In this document: piece by piece, positions 28,120 through 38,375 of the stretch | How the letters are laid out: each line of letters begins with the position of its first letter | How positions within the stretch are numbered: position 1 is the stretch's first letter | Assembly: GCA_963575745.1 (NCBI GenBank) | Contig: CAUYUJ010014565.1 | Location: 16,584-80,583 of the forward strand | Direction: 5' to 3' | Length of the DNA stretch: 64,000 nucleotides | From: Prorocentrum cordatum | Lineage: Eukaryota > Sar > Dinophyceae > Prorocentrales > Prorocentraceae | Translations under genes and position numbers: made by a program | Notes under the pieces: generated by a model | The model's database searches: none | What the model was told of the DNA's origin: nothing | Seen by the model: the letters and a program-made list of their open reading frames with translations, nothing else

Positions 28120-30453
28120 GGCCCAAACAAGGCGATCATCGAGTTCTTCGACCAGGCGGAGGAGCGCCTGATACACCTCCTCGGCATCAAGGACGGCGCC
28201 GAGTACAGAGGCAGGGCGCAGGGGCTTAAGAGGGTACCCAAGCAGCTCATCCACCTCCTGCGCTCGGAGGAGGTGCGCAGGACCAGCCCGCTTACCCGCT
28301 GCTGGATGACTTTGGGGCGCCTGGCCACTCAGCTGGCGGCCGCGGCGTCGGTGCCCCACCCCTCGCCTGGGCACCACGAGCACGTCAAGCGTCTGCAGGC
28401 GGCAGCACTAGGCTTGGTCCCCAAGTTTGAGGCAGCGGGCTGCGATATGTTCGGCGGCACCAAGATGGCGACGATGATGGCGGAGATCTCGGTCAGGTCA
28501 CAGCAGGGCGGCATCTTCCTCCATGCCATCAGCGCCGCCATTGATGTCAAGCGCAGGGGGGGCGTGAAGCTCGCCAGGCAGCGCTGGAAGGAGTTCATGG
28601 CCGAGGCCCTCAGTGGGAACGGGAAGGGCGCCCACGCGATCAGCAAGCAGGCCGACCTCGAGACCTGCTCCATCCTCGGCCCTGGCGAGGGCGAGGCCCC
28701 CCCAGTCCCGCTGGTGGGGCAGCAGGCCCTGGACGGGATCCTTCAGGAGTGGAAGGCGCTCTGGCACAAGGAGGGCTCCGCCAGCGTCCGCCCCGAGAAC
28801 TGGGGCGAACCCTTGGGTCTGGACGCCATCACGGCGGAGGAGGTGCTGGCAGCGGCGAAGACCTTTCCCAGGAAGACGGCTCTGGGATGGGACGCCTTCC
28901 ACCCCAGGCTCATCCTCAGCTTAGGCAGGGTGTACGCAGACAGGCTGGCTGAGATCTTGACAGCCTGGGAACGGCACCCCCAGCCGTCGGAGCTTTTCAC
29001 CACGATCATCGTCTTCCTGGGGAAGCCCGATGGGGGCCGCCGCCCGATCGGACTCCTCTGCATGTGGCTGCGCATCTGGAGCCGGATCAGGCGCAAGTAC
29101 TGCGCGGGATGGGAGCGGGACCACAAGCTCCCCGAATACTGGGGGGCAGACTCGGACACCTGCTGCGACAGGGCGGCCTGCATCCACAACCTCCTGCTCG
29201 GCCTGGCGCGCGAGAAGAACTTCGAAGCTGCGTCGGTCTACTTCGACATCAGCAAGTTCTACGAGCAGATCAGCCACGGGCTGCTCCTCGAAGCGGCGCG
29301 GGGCTGTGATTTCAACACTGGGTTGATCCAGGCGCTGTGCGTGCTGTATTCGGGCCCCCGCAGGGCCAGGGCCGACCAAGCCCTCAGCGAGCAGCTGGTC
29401 ATCGACGACACCGTCATTGCTGGATGCTCCTGCGCGACGACCATGGCGAGGATCATGCTGTACGACCTCCTGCTGCAGTCGAGGAAGTTGCTGCCTATTG
29501 GCAGGGTGGTCAACGTGATTGACGACATATCGGGGCACGCCATCGGCACGCGCGGGCTGGTCGTCGAGCAGATCGCCAGGTTCGCGAAGGGCATCGCCAC
29601 CATGCTGGGCGACAAGCGGCTCCCCATCAACTGGGGAAAGACCCAGGCACTGGCCTCCTCGGTGAAGCTGAGGAGAGAGCTGCAGCAGCACGCCGACTGG
29701 GTCCTCGCAGACGAAGCCTTCGTCGCTGGCCACCGCGACCTTGGAGGCGACGCGACGGCGGGCAGCCACCGCAGGGTCGGGGCGCAGGTGGCCAGGGAGC
29801 TGGCGGCGCTGCGGCAGGGCAACAACCTCACCAGGATCTTCGGCTCGGGGATGAGGCAGGCCAAGATCCAGAGGGCAGGCCCCGCTGCCAAGGCCCTGTG
29901 GGCCTCGGCCATCAACGGGATCCCGCCTGGGCGCATGAGGGCGCTCAGGATATCTGCGGCGAAAGCCGCCTGCAACCTGCCGACGGGCGCCGCGCTGACC
30001 TTCTGCTTGCAGTGCGCGCCCCAGGGCTGGAGGCAGGATCCGCTGGTGATTGCGACGGGCATGGCTGTCCAGGCTTTCGTGGCCATGAGCTGGTCTGGCC
30101 AGGCCCCTCCTGCCGCCGTGCAGGCCTGCCTCAGGGACAGCAGCCGTCTGGCCTCGCTGCAGAGGCCGTGGGCCGCGGTGCGCGACCCCGCCTCGGCGCT
30201 GGTGCTCGCGCTAGGGCGGGTCGGCTGGGGTATCAGAGCTGGCGGGCGCGTCCTGACCGACAGGGGGGGCAGCGAGTTTGACGTCAAGAGGTTCTCGCCC
30301 GCCTTCCTCGCCGCCAGGGTCAAGGAGGACGCGCGTCAGGCGGCGTCGCTCGAGGAGTACGTCAGCAGGCCCGAGACCTTCTGGCAGTGGCGGCTGCCGC
30401 CGTGGTGGACGCCGATCAACCAGCTCCTCGGCGCCGAGGAGTCGGAAACCTAG
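28120..30453 (+). pseudogene. LINE ORF2 part 2: reverse transcriptase
   Basis: A 770-codon stretch with the reverse transcriptase domain. TALGWDAFHPRLI and FLGKPDGGRRPIGLL are finger motifs. VYFDISKFYEQI (catalytic Asp near 29245) is motif A, and NVIDDISG (near 29512) is motif C. The usual QGxxxSP motif B is replaced by AGCSCATTMARIML. The aromatic residue before DD is Ile here. LPINWGKTQALASS fits motif D. A connection region follows, then a TAG at 30451-30453. The same frame stays open after this stop into the RNase H, so the stop interrupts one long ORF2. Confidence 0.88.
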
Positions 30454-32520
30454 ACGGCTCACCACAAAGGGTGCCTGAGACGCTTGGCGTCGCTGGCCAG
30501 CTGGCCCCAGGCCCGACTGGCGAGGCATGGGCGTGAGATTGACCCGTTCTGCAGGCTCTGCGGCGCCGCCCCTGGGACGATGCACCACAGACACCACGCG
30601 TGCCCAGCCTGGGCGGCCTGGAGGCGGGACTACTGCCCGTACCAGGTGAGTCAGGCAGCGGAGCAGGCCCACCGCATGGGGCCCCCCTTCGACGAGCTAT
30701 TCAGTCAGGGGCTTTTCGCCGACATCAGCCTCCTGGTGGCCAGGCCAGCCTGGGATGCCAGCTGGGCGCGGCGATCCTGCGGGTGGGGGGGCGGCATCCT
30801 GGTGGTGCCCGACGGTTCCTTTGTTTTCACCGACGGCTCGTGCCTGAACGGGGACTTCCCGCACGTCAGGAGCGCTGGCTGGGCGGTCATCGTGCACGGT
30901 CCCGAGGGGAGGCTCATCGCCGAGGCGTGGGGCGCAGTGCCCCCCAGCGACCTCCCGTCGCAGACGGCCAAGGCGGGAGAGGACTACGCTGCCGCCATCG
31001 GCCTCGCCGACATCATCGGGAACTACACGCTGCTCAGCGACTGCCTGAGCACGGTGAAGGCTGCGTCTAACCTGACCAAGGCCTGCGGCCCCAGCTCCCT
31101 GCACGCCCACGTGTGGGCCAGGGTGGGCGATGCAGCGGAGAGCGTCATCATTCGCCACGTGCCCGCCCACCGCACCGAGGCCGCGGTGCAGGACGGGGAT
31201 CTCACCCTCTTCGACCTCGTGGGCAACAGGCGCGCCGACACCAGGGCAAAGGAAGGAGCGGCATTCCACGCCATCGCGGAGCATGACGCCCTGATGTTGG
31301 AGGGCTGCCTGGCTCGGGCGAAGGAGGTGGCCAGGTGCGCGGCGGCCCTGGAGGTGCACATCGCCGAGTCGGGGCTCAGGGATGCCTGGCCGCTCACCGC
31401 CTTGGACCTCGTGGACCTGGACCCCTTCGCTCCGTCGCCCGCCCTGGAGCCGCTGCTGGAGGCCGAGGAGTCGGCTGCCCGTGGCCCTGGCGGACTGGCG
31501 GCCCTGGGGGCGGCAGCAGCGCTGGCGACGGCAGCGGCGGCCAGCCAGGGAGCCCAGGCCCAGGTCCAAGTCGACACGAAGGTCCGCGAGAGGAAGGAGT
31601 CAGGCGAGGGGCCCGTCGGGCCCAGTGAGCCAGTCGCTGATGCGTCGAGCGCGTCGGCGGCCTTGCTTCGTGCGGTCCAGCGCCGCCTCGCAGAGAAGGC
31701 GGAGCGGGCAGCGCCCTCGGCCGCGGGCGCTCTGAGCCCGCCCCCGTCGGCTGCGTCGCAGCCCCCTCTCCCTCCTTCCCCTGCGGCCTCCCCTGCTGCT
31801 GCGGCCGCCGCTCCGCCTCCGCGAGCCCTCTCAGGCCCAGCTGGCCAGGGGAGGACCCCAGGGCCCCATTTTGAGACGCCAGACTCTGGCCAAATGTCGG
31901 GGGTCTCTATTTCGAGTGTTTCGCGTGCTTGCCCGTCCCAGGACGATCCTGTCGAGTCGGGAGTCTGGGAGGTCAACGGCCACCGTCTTCGTGAATCGCG
32001 CGTTTCTGGCGGTGACGGCCCTGAGTTTTTGGTGTGTGTGGCGTGCTGGATGTATTGCTTGAAGCCCCAGTACTGCCACAGGGGCCTAGCCAAGGCCTGC
32101 AGCGGGGCACAGCGCGCTGACGACCCCAGGGCCAAAAAGGGCTCCAGGGCGCAGGCGCGAAACGATTTCGCGAAGTCGATCCTGCCTGGGAAATCCAAGC
32201 AGCCGATCGACCAGCTGGCTCGGCCCACAGCGGCCACCCGAGCCAGGTGGGCCGAGGCGCTTGGCTCGGTCGCGGGCACTGTGGGCACGGAGGACCCAGT
32301 GGCCCCTGCAGGCTCCAGAGCCCCCGCCTTGGAGCCCCCAGAGGTGCGGGATCGGGCACCCGCCCCGCCTGCCCCAGGGAGGCTGTTTCGCCCAGGTCTC
32401 GAGGGAGCCCTGGGCGCTTTCGGCTTTGCCAGCGCTGCTGAGGCTCAGGAGCGAGGCAGGGCCGCCAGGGCGGCCAGGATGGCGGACCCCAGGCCAGTGG
32501 TTGGTCTGAGCGCGGAGTGA
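30454..32520 (+). pseudogene. LINE ORF2 part 3: RNase H and zinc-binding tail
   Basis: It opens with a CxxC...HHRHHxC-type segment (FCRLCGAAPGTMHHRHHACP). The RNase HI domain follows: VFTDGSCLNG (Asp near 30831), KAGEDYAAAIG (Glu near 30978), TLLSDCLST (Asp near 31036) and NRRADTRAKEGA (Asp near 31237), with RHVPAHR between. All four catalytic acids are present. A low-complexity Ala/Pro linker leads to a second Cys/His cluster (CVACWMYCLKPQYCHRG, near 32033-32083) and a basic region. It is in the same frame as the reverse transcriptase, separated only by the 30451 stop. The first internal Met is at 30484. Confidence 0.85.
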
Positions 32521-32658
32521 CGGTCGCGCTTCGGGGTCTGGGCCTGGTCGGCCGCGGGCCCGTGCAAGCTCTGTTTGCGGGGCCGTAAGACGGCGTCCGA
32601 ATTGGTTTGTGCATGATAAGCCCCAGGGTGATAGGATAAAAAAAATGCCCTCACCGGT

Positions 32659-33299
32659 CGGCGCCCGCCCGCTGCCCCACGGCGGCCGCTGGGCGCCTCG
32701 CCCGCTCTTGCGGGCCCCGGCGGCTCGATGGAGGCCTTCGTGCTCTTCACTGCAGTGACGGCGCTTGCGGAGGATCGCTGGGCGCGGGCGCGCGGCGCTG
32801 GATGGCCCGCCTTCCTGCAGCTCGCCGCCCCCCCGCTCCTGCCCCTCGACCTCTCGCTGCTGGAGATGCTGCTGGCTGGCCTCGACCGCCCGGGTGCGCT
32901 GGTGCCCTCCCGCCTGGCTGCTGGGCGCGGCACTGGCCACCCAGGGGCGATGCCCCTTTTTCCCAGGGAGTGGCTTCGGTGGACTGCCCCCTTTTGGGGG
33001 CGGCACGGCCTGGTGGGCGTCGCGTGCGGTGACGCCCCAGGTGACGCCGCAGACCTGGATGTGCGCGCGGGTCGGGCCGCGTCGCAGCGGACGCTACGGG
33101 AGGGCCGCGGGGACTGCTGAGCGGTGGACTGCTGAGCGGCGCCGTGGGGCTCGTAGTGGTGCGGTGGCCCAGGTCTGGCTATGCCCAGGTCTGGCCACCG
33201 CGGTGCCGTGCTCGTGGGGCGGGCCGTCGCCGTCGTGTCGTCGTCGTCGTGAATGCATGCATGACCACGTGGGTTCGCCTACTCGAAGAGTTATAAAAA
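32659..33299 (+). mobile_element. Second insert at the same target site (641 bp)
   Basis: Bounded by ATGCCCTCACCGG on both sides (32646-32658 and 33300-33312). It ends GAATGCATGCATGACC...GAGTTATAAAAA, resembling the LINE 3' end (TGCATGA, ~40 bases, A-run). A 130-codon frame (32728-33120) has no recognised domain. It is probably a non-autonomous or heavily 5'-truncated element mobilised by a LINE. Confidence 0.6.
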
Positions 33300-33312
33300 A
33301 TGCCCTCACCGG

Positions 33313-33497
33313 CCCTGGCGGCGGCGCGGGACCGCGGGCGCGAGGCCCGCGCCGAGCGCGCCGCGGCTGCGCGCGGGGCCCGTGGACCCCGGGAGGACGA
33401 GCATCGCCCGTCTTGAGGTGCTCGCTCCTGGGGGCCCCGCCCGCACGATGCATGAGGAATACATGCGAGGGCGCTTGCGCCCGCGAGTATTAACAAA
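33313..33497 (+). mobile_element. Third insert at the same target site (185 bp)
   Basis: Bounded by ATGCCCTCACCGG (33300-33312) and TTGCCCTCACCGT (33498-33510). It ends GATGCATGAGG...GAGTATTAACAAA and has a hairpin GCGAGGGCGC/GCGCCCGCG near its end. It is the third and shortest member of the series. After it the host repeat resumes with CCGTATCG, comparable to CCGTAACC at 2596. Confidence 0.55.
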
Positions 33498-33738
33498 TTG
33501 CCCTCACCGTATCGTGTGCCAGCTTCGGGGCCGGGGCCTGAAGCCATCTTCGAGGCATACCCGGCCACCTTCGACCCTCCGACCCCTCGCGAACCTGTCG
33601 TCCCGGCCCACGGGGGGGACTCCCCCCAACAGGCGACGGGACCGGCGTGCCGCGGACTCCAAGACGATCCGGCAAGACAAGGCAAGGCAGGGCAAGATCA
33701 GTCAAGACGAGAGAAGAACTGGCAATATACGCCAGTCT

Positions 33739-33980
33739 AGGCCTCCCAGACGGGGTCGGAGTAGATGGGGTCGGAGGATCGCGCCGCATCGCCGATGCAT
33801 CGTCGATGTGGCTCGATGTTGAGCCCGGTTGGCTTCACGTCGACGTCGCCGATGCATCGCCGATGTCGACGTTGCATCGCAGGTTCATCGCCGATACATC
33901 GCCGATACATCGCCGATGTATCGGCGATGCGGCGCGATCCTCCGACCCCCTCCTACTCCGACCCCATCTAGGAGGCCTCT
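33739..33980. mobile_element. Family G element, copy G3 (intact)
   Basis: The most complete copy. The left end TAGGCCTCCCAGACGGGGTC and right end CCCCATCTAGGAGGCCTCT are inverted arms of about 50 bases, including GGATCGCGCCGCATCGCC and its complement. The middle holds GAGCCCGGTTGGCTTCACG and several GCATCGCCGATG words. Confidence 0.75.
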
Positions 33981-34639
33981 AGCCAAGACAGCTTCCAGGT
34001 CGGCGCAAGACGGCCCCAAGAGGCCCGAAGAGGACCCCTGCGACGCCAACCTATGTCGAACATATTTGGAACATCCCTTGTTTTTCTGTATTTCCTTTTT
34101 TTTTCGATTCGCTCATAAACGTGATGCCCATACGCGCGACCCTTCGACATTGAAGGTTGACGGTTATAACGTCCAAGGAGATCCGAACATGCAACTGTAC
34201 ATATATATGTATATGTGTATGTATATTCCATTCCGACGCGGGAAGTTCTGCAGTGAAAGAACATGCGTTCCTTCCAAAGAATCGCCCGCGAGGATCAGCA
34301 CATTCCGCACGCAGCCGCTGTATGACACTATGTATAACTTTCATTTTTTATACCTAATTTCATCTTTTGTATTTGCAGGTGCATCACCTATTAATAAGAT
34401 TATATTTGTTTTTTTGTTGGCCTCATCGCCGCACACGCACTGCGCCGTCAACACAAATACAGACACCAATATTTGAGGCCTTCGCTGCTCCGATGGCCTG
34501 CGCACTTTGGCAGTCCCATGCTGCCCTCCTGTCCAAAGCCACGTTTGTGGCATGATCGGCGTGCGTATTGAAAGACCTGCTGTGCCCCTCGATGAAGTCA
34601 GCCGTGTCCAACCGAGGTCGGAACACACCATCCAACATA
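33981..34639. other. No gene seen; AT-rich with TA repeats
   Basis: Lower GC than its surroundings, with a TATATGTATATGTGTATG run near 34200. Short frames give no recognisable protein. Confidence 0.45.
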
Positions 34640-34812
34640 CAGTCAGCGCGCCTAGTAAGGACGCGCGCCTTCATCTAGGGTACCCTGGTGTCCTTGCACC
34701 TGCGGCTCGTCCTTTGCCGCTTTCACGGGTCGCCCGCCGCACGAAAACTCCCGACTTCGGCTTCCAAGGGTCTTGCGTCCTTGCCACCCGTCCTCAATAC
34801 ACGTTTTGGCTG
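34640..34812 (+). mobile_element. Family B mariner-like MITE, copy B2
   Basis: CAGTCAG...GGCTG ends with TA on both sides (34638-34639 and 34813-34814). The internal blocks are identical in order to B1. Confidence 0.85.
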
Positions 34813-34814
34813 TA

Positions 34815-35425
34815 TATACAAGCACACAGGCCACCCTGACACATGGAGGTCTCAAGCTATCATTCGTCAGTTTCGCGCCACCATCAAAACTGTGCTCCAG
34901 GCACTGGCAGTCCGTTTGGATCCACACTCTCTTTCCGCCCTCGTCACAAGGCAGCTCCTAGGGGTTGTCTGGCATTCCGCAGGCCAGCGTCTAGCTGCAC
35001 AGTTGTCCGCGCATCGTAGGCCGTCGCAGTGTCCGCGGCAGGAATGGGATGACCCCGTTGTCTACGCAGTTCTTTTTCGAAATTCGAGAGCGCTCCCATC
35101 CATTATTCTTTTGTGCAGCATCTACTGAGTTTGTCGTGCCAATGTCTATGTGCTGTTTTTCTCCCTCGCCTTTTCGCTCCCGAAGAGCTCCTAGAGGCCT
35201 CCAGATGGCTTCCGAAAGGGCCCAAAGGGAACCCACTGGACGGGCCCTGGAGGGGCCCAAGACGGCCCCAGATACCCCCGAGAAGGCGGACCCCAAGAAG
35301 GCCCGACGTCGATCCAAATTCTTGAAAGGCCAGCAGCGTCAAGTGTTCGTAGAGCGCCAAGACTGCCCTAATAGGCCCCCGGGGCTTCCAGAGGGGCCCC
35401 CAAGATGCTCCCGCGCGCCACCTCT
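34815..35425. other. No recognisable gene upstream of the RGG gene
   Basis: 35160-35400 has repeated GGGGCCCxxAGAxGG-like words. A frame across it is open but without G/C third-position bias. Confidence 0.4.
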
Positions 35426-35441
35426 GCAGCCATTTTGGCTC
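35426..35441 (+). promoter_or_regulatory. Relict dinoflagellate spliced-leader sequence
   Basis: GCAGCCATTTTGGCTC matches the 3' part of the dinoflagellate spliced leader (GTAGCCATTTTGGCTCAAG) with one change, including 14 identical bases in a row. A second partial TGGCTC follows directly at 35442-35447. Spliced leaders are added to mRNA by trans-splicing, so a genomic copy 75 bases before a start codon points to a gene re-integrated from a mature mRNA. Chance occurrence of 14 matching bases in this window is unlikely. Confidence 0.65.
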
Positions 35442-35515
35442 TGGCTCCAGCCAGCTTGGCGCAGGCTAGTTTTTTGCCCAGCTCCTTCGAGCGGGGTTGT
35501 CGAAGCAGCGGCGTC

Positions 35516-36208
35516 ATGGGCCGCTACAGTAGCCGCAGCCGCTCCCGTGGCGGAGGACGTGGTGGCGGAGGCGGCGGCCGGGATCGCATCCAGCAGATGG
35601 TAGACGAGCGGGAAGCGCTCCGCCGCGACCGCGACTATGACAAGGCCGACAGGCTCCGCGACGAGCTGAAACGCATGGGCGTGAACATCGACGACACAGA
35701 CAACACATGGCGCGGCCCTGACGGCATGGGGGGTGACGTCAGGAAGGGTGGTGGAAAGGGAGGCGGTGGCGGTAGCTATGGAGGCGGTGGAGGGCGCGGA
35801 GGTTACGTCGATGACCGCGGCGGAGGACGTGGTGGCGGCGGCGACCCAGACCGCATTCAGCAGATGGTGGACGAGCGGGAAGCGCTCCGCCGCGACCGCG
35901 ACTACGACAAGGCCGACAGGCTCCGCGACGAGCTGAAACGCATGGGCGTGAACATCGACGACACAGACAACACATGGCGCGGCCCTGACGGCATGGGGGG
36001 TGACGTCAGGAAAGGTGGCGGCAAGGGCGGCGGTGGTGGCAGCTATGGAGGTGGCGGAGGGCGCGGAGGTTACGACGATGGGCGCGGCAGCCGCTACGAC
36101 AACAGCCCACCGCGCCGGGGCGGCAGGGGTGACGATCGCGATCGAGGCGGGCGCCGTGGTGGCCGAGACTACTCCGAGAGCCCGCCTCGTCGTGGCGGCC
36201 GGTACTGA
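35516..36208 (+). CDS. RGG-box protein with duplicated CysRS-like helical module
   Basis: A 230-residue intronless frame starting MGRYSSRSRSRGGGRG. Two 89-residue modules follow each other (DNA period 267). Each has DRIQQMVDEREALRRDRDY, then KADRLRDELKRMGVNIDDTD and NTWRGPDGMGGDVRKGGG, ending in a Gly/Tyr-rich spacer. The helical part resembles the C-terminal segment of cysteinyl-tRNA synthetases (ADxLRDEL...GVxIxDTxxxTxWR). The tail is Arg/Gly-rich with SPPRRGGR repeats. RGG boxes usually bind RNA; the cellular role is not known. An upstream Met at 35405 would add a signal-peptide-like stretch, but that part is encoded by the relict leader, so 35516 is the better start. The near-identical modules imply a recent tandem duplication. 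Confidence 0.85.
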   Translation: MGRYSSRSRSRGGGRGGGGGGRDRIQQMVDEREALRRDRDYDKADRLRDELKRMGVNIDDTDNTWRGPDGMGGDVRKGGGKGGGGGSYGGGGGRGGYVDDRGGGRGGGGDPDRIQQMVDEREALRRDRDYDKADRLRDELKRMGVNIDDTDNTWRGPDGMGGDVRKGGGKGGGGGSYGGGGGRGGYDDGRGSRYDNSPPRRGGRGDDRDRGGRRGGRDYSESPPRRGGRY

Positions 36209-36279
36209 GAAGTGATTATGACGATAACCCAGCTTGCGCAGTTGGCATGGTTCGGTAGCAAATCATTGGAGCCTTGTGT

Positions 36280-36440
36280 ACCCTCCTAATTCCGTCTCTA
36301 GAGTGCACTTGCGTCGATAAGCGTCTGGTAGTCGATGGGATAGCGCCGTCGACTCAGCGTCGATCAGCGTCAATTTACCGAGCGTCGGTTTAGCGTCGAT
36401 TAGCGTCCACTCGCGTCCACTCGCGTTCATTTGTGTCGGT
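36280..36440. repeat. Degenerate GCGTCGATTA short repeats
   Basis: Repeats of about 10-14 bases built on AGCGTCGATTAGCGTC directly downstream of the RGG gene. 36440-37205 beyond has no recognised gene. Confidence 0.6.
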
Positions 36441-37205
36441 TCAAAAGAGCCAGCGAGATGGTATGGGAGGCTCCCATGAGTTGCCACCGAAGGTCGAGGG
36501 ATGCGTAGGGCAAGTATTCTTTCTTGCAATGGTTTTGCGAGGCATGCGGGTGTGGCAGGGGTGGTGTTGGAAGCGACCGTTCTCACTATTTGGCGGCGAC
36601 GGTTCCAGAGCACCGCGAAGTTTCTCGGTTGTGCTGGTAGACAAAAAGTGGGAGGCTCCCACGCGGCCCCTAAGAGGTCCCCGAGATGCTGCCGAGCGGT
36701 TCCCGAGCGGCACCCAAGCGGCCCCCGAGAGGCCCTCAGCAGACTGCGCTTGGAGGGAAGGATTCCATTCGTCTTGGGTGAGGTACTTCCGTCTCGGGCC
36801 CGGCGGTGGCGCATTCGTTAGTTCGTCGAGGCGAGGTTGATGGTCAGTTATTTTCCCGCGACAGTGTAGCTATCCACCGTTTGGTGTTGGGCTCTTTATC
36901 CAGCGATTCCTTGTGAGTGCGCATCGCTGCGTCTGGCGCGCAGCACCGCGTTCACGACGGCCGAACGGCGCTGTGCGCGTACGCTGCGGCGGCTGCTGCT
37001 CATCAACGTTGTCTTTTGTCGATCAGGTATCCGTAGCCTCAGCTGTCGTAGTTGAGCCTCAGTGAGGGTGTGAGGGTTCCATGCCAAGTATCTGATGCGT
37101 CCCTTTTTCCCTCCCTTCCTTGGAGGTGGGGACTTATTCACAACCACCGTCTGGGGGATCGATGTTCAGTGACCTCGGCAGGCGGCTGATATGGACCCGA
37201 AAATG
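36441..37205. other. No recognisable gene
   Basis: Includes GGCCCCxGAG-type repeated words at 36655-36735. Frames on both strands are open for 100-180 codons but lack third-position bias. Confidence 0.4.
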
Positions 37206-37225
37206 AAGATGGATATGGATATGGA

Positions 37226-37264
<39 letters not shown>

Positions 37265-37295
37265 GTAATATATACTATATATATATATATATAGA
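37206..37295. repeat. (TA)n array
   Basis: Two long TA runs (about 37209-37262 and 37276-37293) separated by CTGTAATATATACT. Able to form a cruciform. Confidence 0.95.
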
Positions 37296-37788
37296 TTCGT
37301 GTCTTGGGGGTGGCACATGTGTCTCTATCCACCGCCTGCCGAGGTCCCCGAAGCTCGATCCCCCAGGTGGTGGTTGCGGAGAGATCCCCAACTCGCAGTT
37401 TCGGGCCGCACGAAAGGGTAGACTAGGGAAATGGGGGGGACGAAACCTGCTGCATGCAGCTGGTTTCCGCCCCTTCGTCGGGCCCATTCCTTGATGCATG
37501 GGCGCCTCCCAGCACCAGGAAAACCAGCTACGTGCGCTGACTTTCTACCCTGCCTTAGTGGGCCCCAGAAACGGCAGGGCCGTTGTTTCACCGTTTCCGA
37601 AAAAAGTGTCTCTTGAAAATGGAAGCGGCACAAAAAACTGCGACAGGAAACGGCCAAAACATGGCTCCAGGATTGGGGCCGGAGCCAGGAACGGCAACAA
37701 CCGGCGACGGAAGCGGTCACAAAAACGGCGTCGGAAGCGGCAGCAGAAGCGGCAAGACGGAAACGGTAACAGAAACGGCCCTGTCTTT
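37296..37788. other. No gene seen; GGCAACGG/GGAAGCGG short repeats
   Basis: 37660-37780 repeats xGGAAxCGGxxAxAG words. No inverted ends or coding signature. Confidence 0.4.
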
Positions 37789-37995
37789 GGACGCCCGAAA
37801 TGGGTACGGAAAGAATGGGCACAATGCCCAACAGCAAATGTTGTCCCGAACCAACAGCGGCCGCTGTTGGGCAGGCGGCCTTCTGTCTCAAATGAACACA
37901 GGCCGCGGCGGCGTGGACAGCGAATCCTGTTCGAAATGAACAGGAACTGCTGTTGGGCATCGTACCCGTTCTTTCCGTGCCCATGTCGGGCGTCC
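37789..37995. mobile_element. Family H element, copy H3 (intact)
   Basis: The ends GGACGCCCGAAATGGGTACG and CCCATGTCGGGCGTCC are inverted over more than 40 bases, continuing through AATGCCCAACAGC and GCTGTTGGGCAT. It is the best copy of the family. Confidence 0.8.
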
Positions 37996-38159
37996 AGACT
38001 GTCGCTCCCAGGGCCCACCTCGAAGTGCACCCTGCCCGTTGCTGCCTCCCGCCCTCTGCGGCCTCCGCTCCTGGCAGGGGCCGGGGCGCGTGCTCCCCGG
38101 AAGAGCAGCCACCACCGGCTGGCCAGAGGGGGTGGGAGGTGCGGAGGACAGCCGGCGCG

Positions 38160-38361
38160 AGCCAAGGCCCTCCGAAAGAAGGGGTACGATGCCCAACAGC
38201 GGATCTTGTTCGTTTTGAACAGGACTCGCTGTCCACGCCGCCGCGGCCTGTGTCCATTCGAGTCCGAAGGCCGCCTGCCCAACAGCGGCCGCTGTTGGTT
38301 CGGGACAACATTTGCTGTTGGGCATTGTACCCTTTCTTTCCGTGCCCATTTCGGGCGTTCG
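38160..38361. mobile_element. Family H element, copy H4
   Basis: The right end GTGCCCATTTCGGGCGTTCG is intact. The left terminus is altered (CCGAAAGAAGGGGTACG). Only ~165 bases separate it from H3. Confidence 0.7.
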
Positions 38362-38375
38362 AAAATCCAAAAACG

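Larger units (their letters stand above)
25845..32645 (+). mobile_element. Near full-length APE-type LINE with RNase H
   Basis: A 6.8-kb non-LTR retrotransposon. The order is short leader, ORF1 (zinc finger and coiled coil), ORF2 with APE endonuclease, reverse transcriptase and RNase H, a zinc-binding tail, and a 3' end TGCATGATAAGCC...GGATAAAAAAA. ATGCCCTCACCGG flanks it on the left (25832-25844) and directly follows the A-run (32646-32658), a 13-bp target duplication. The ATGCCATCACCG site at 2586 is the matching empty locus. ORF2 is broken once by a frameshift and once by a stop, so this copy is recent but inactive. Confidence 0.9.

Noticed and set aside
35405-35515. Upstream start giving a signal-peptide-like N-terminus to the RGG protein
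   Set aside because: The hydrophobic stretch is a translation of the relict spliced leader. The downstream Met gives a normal RGG-protein start.
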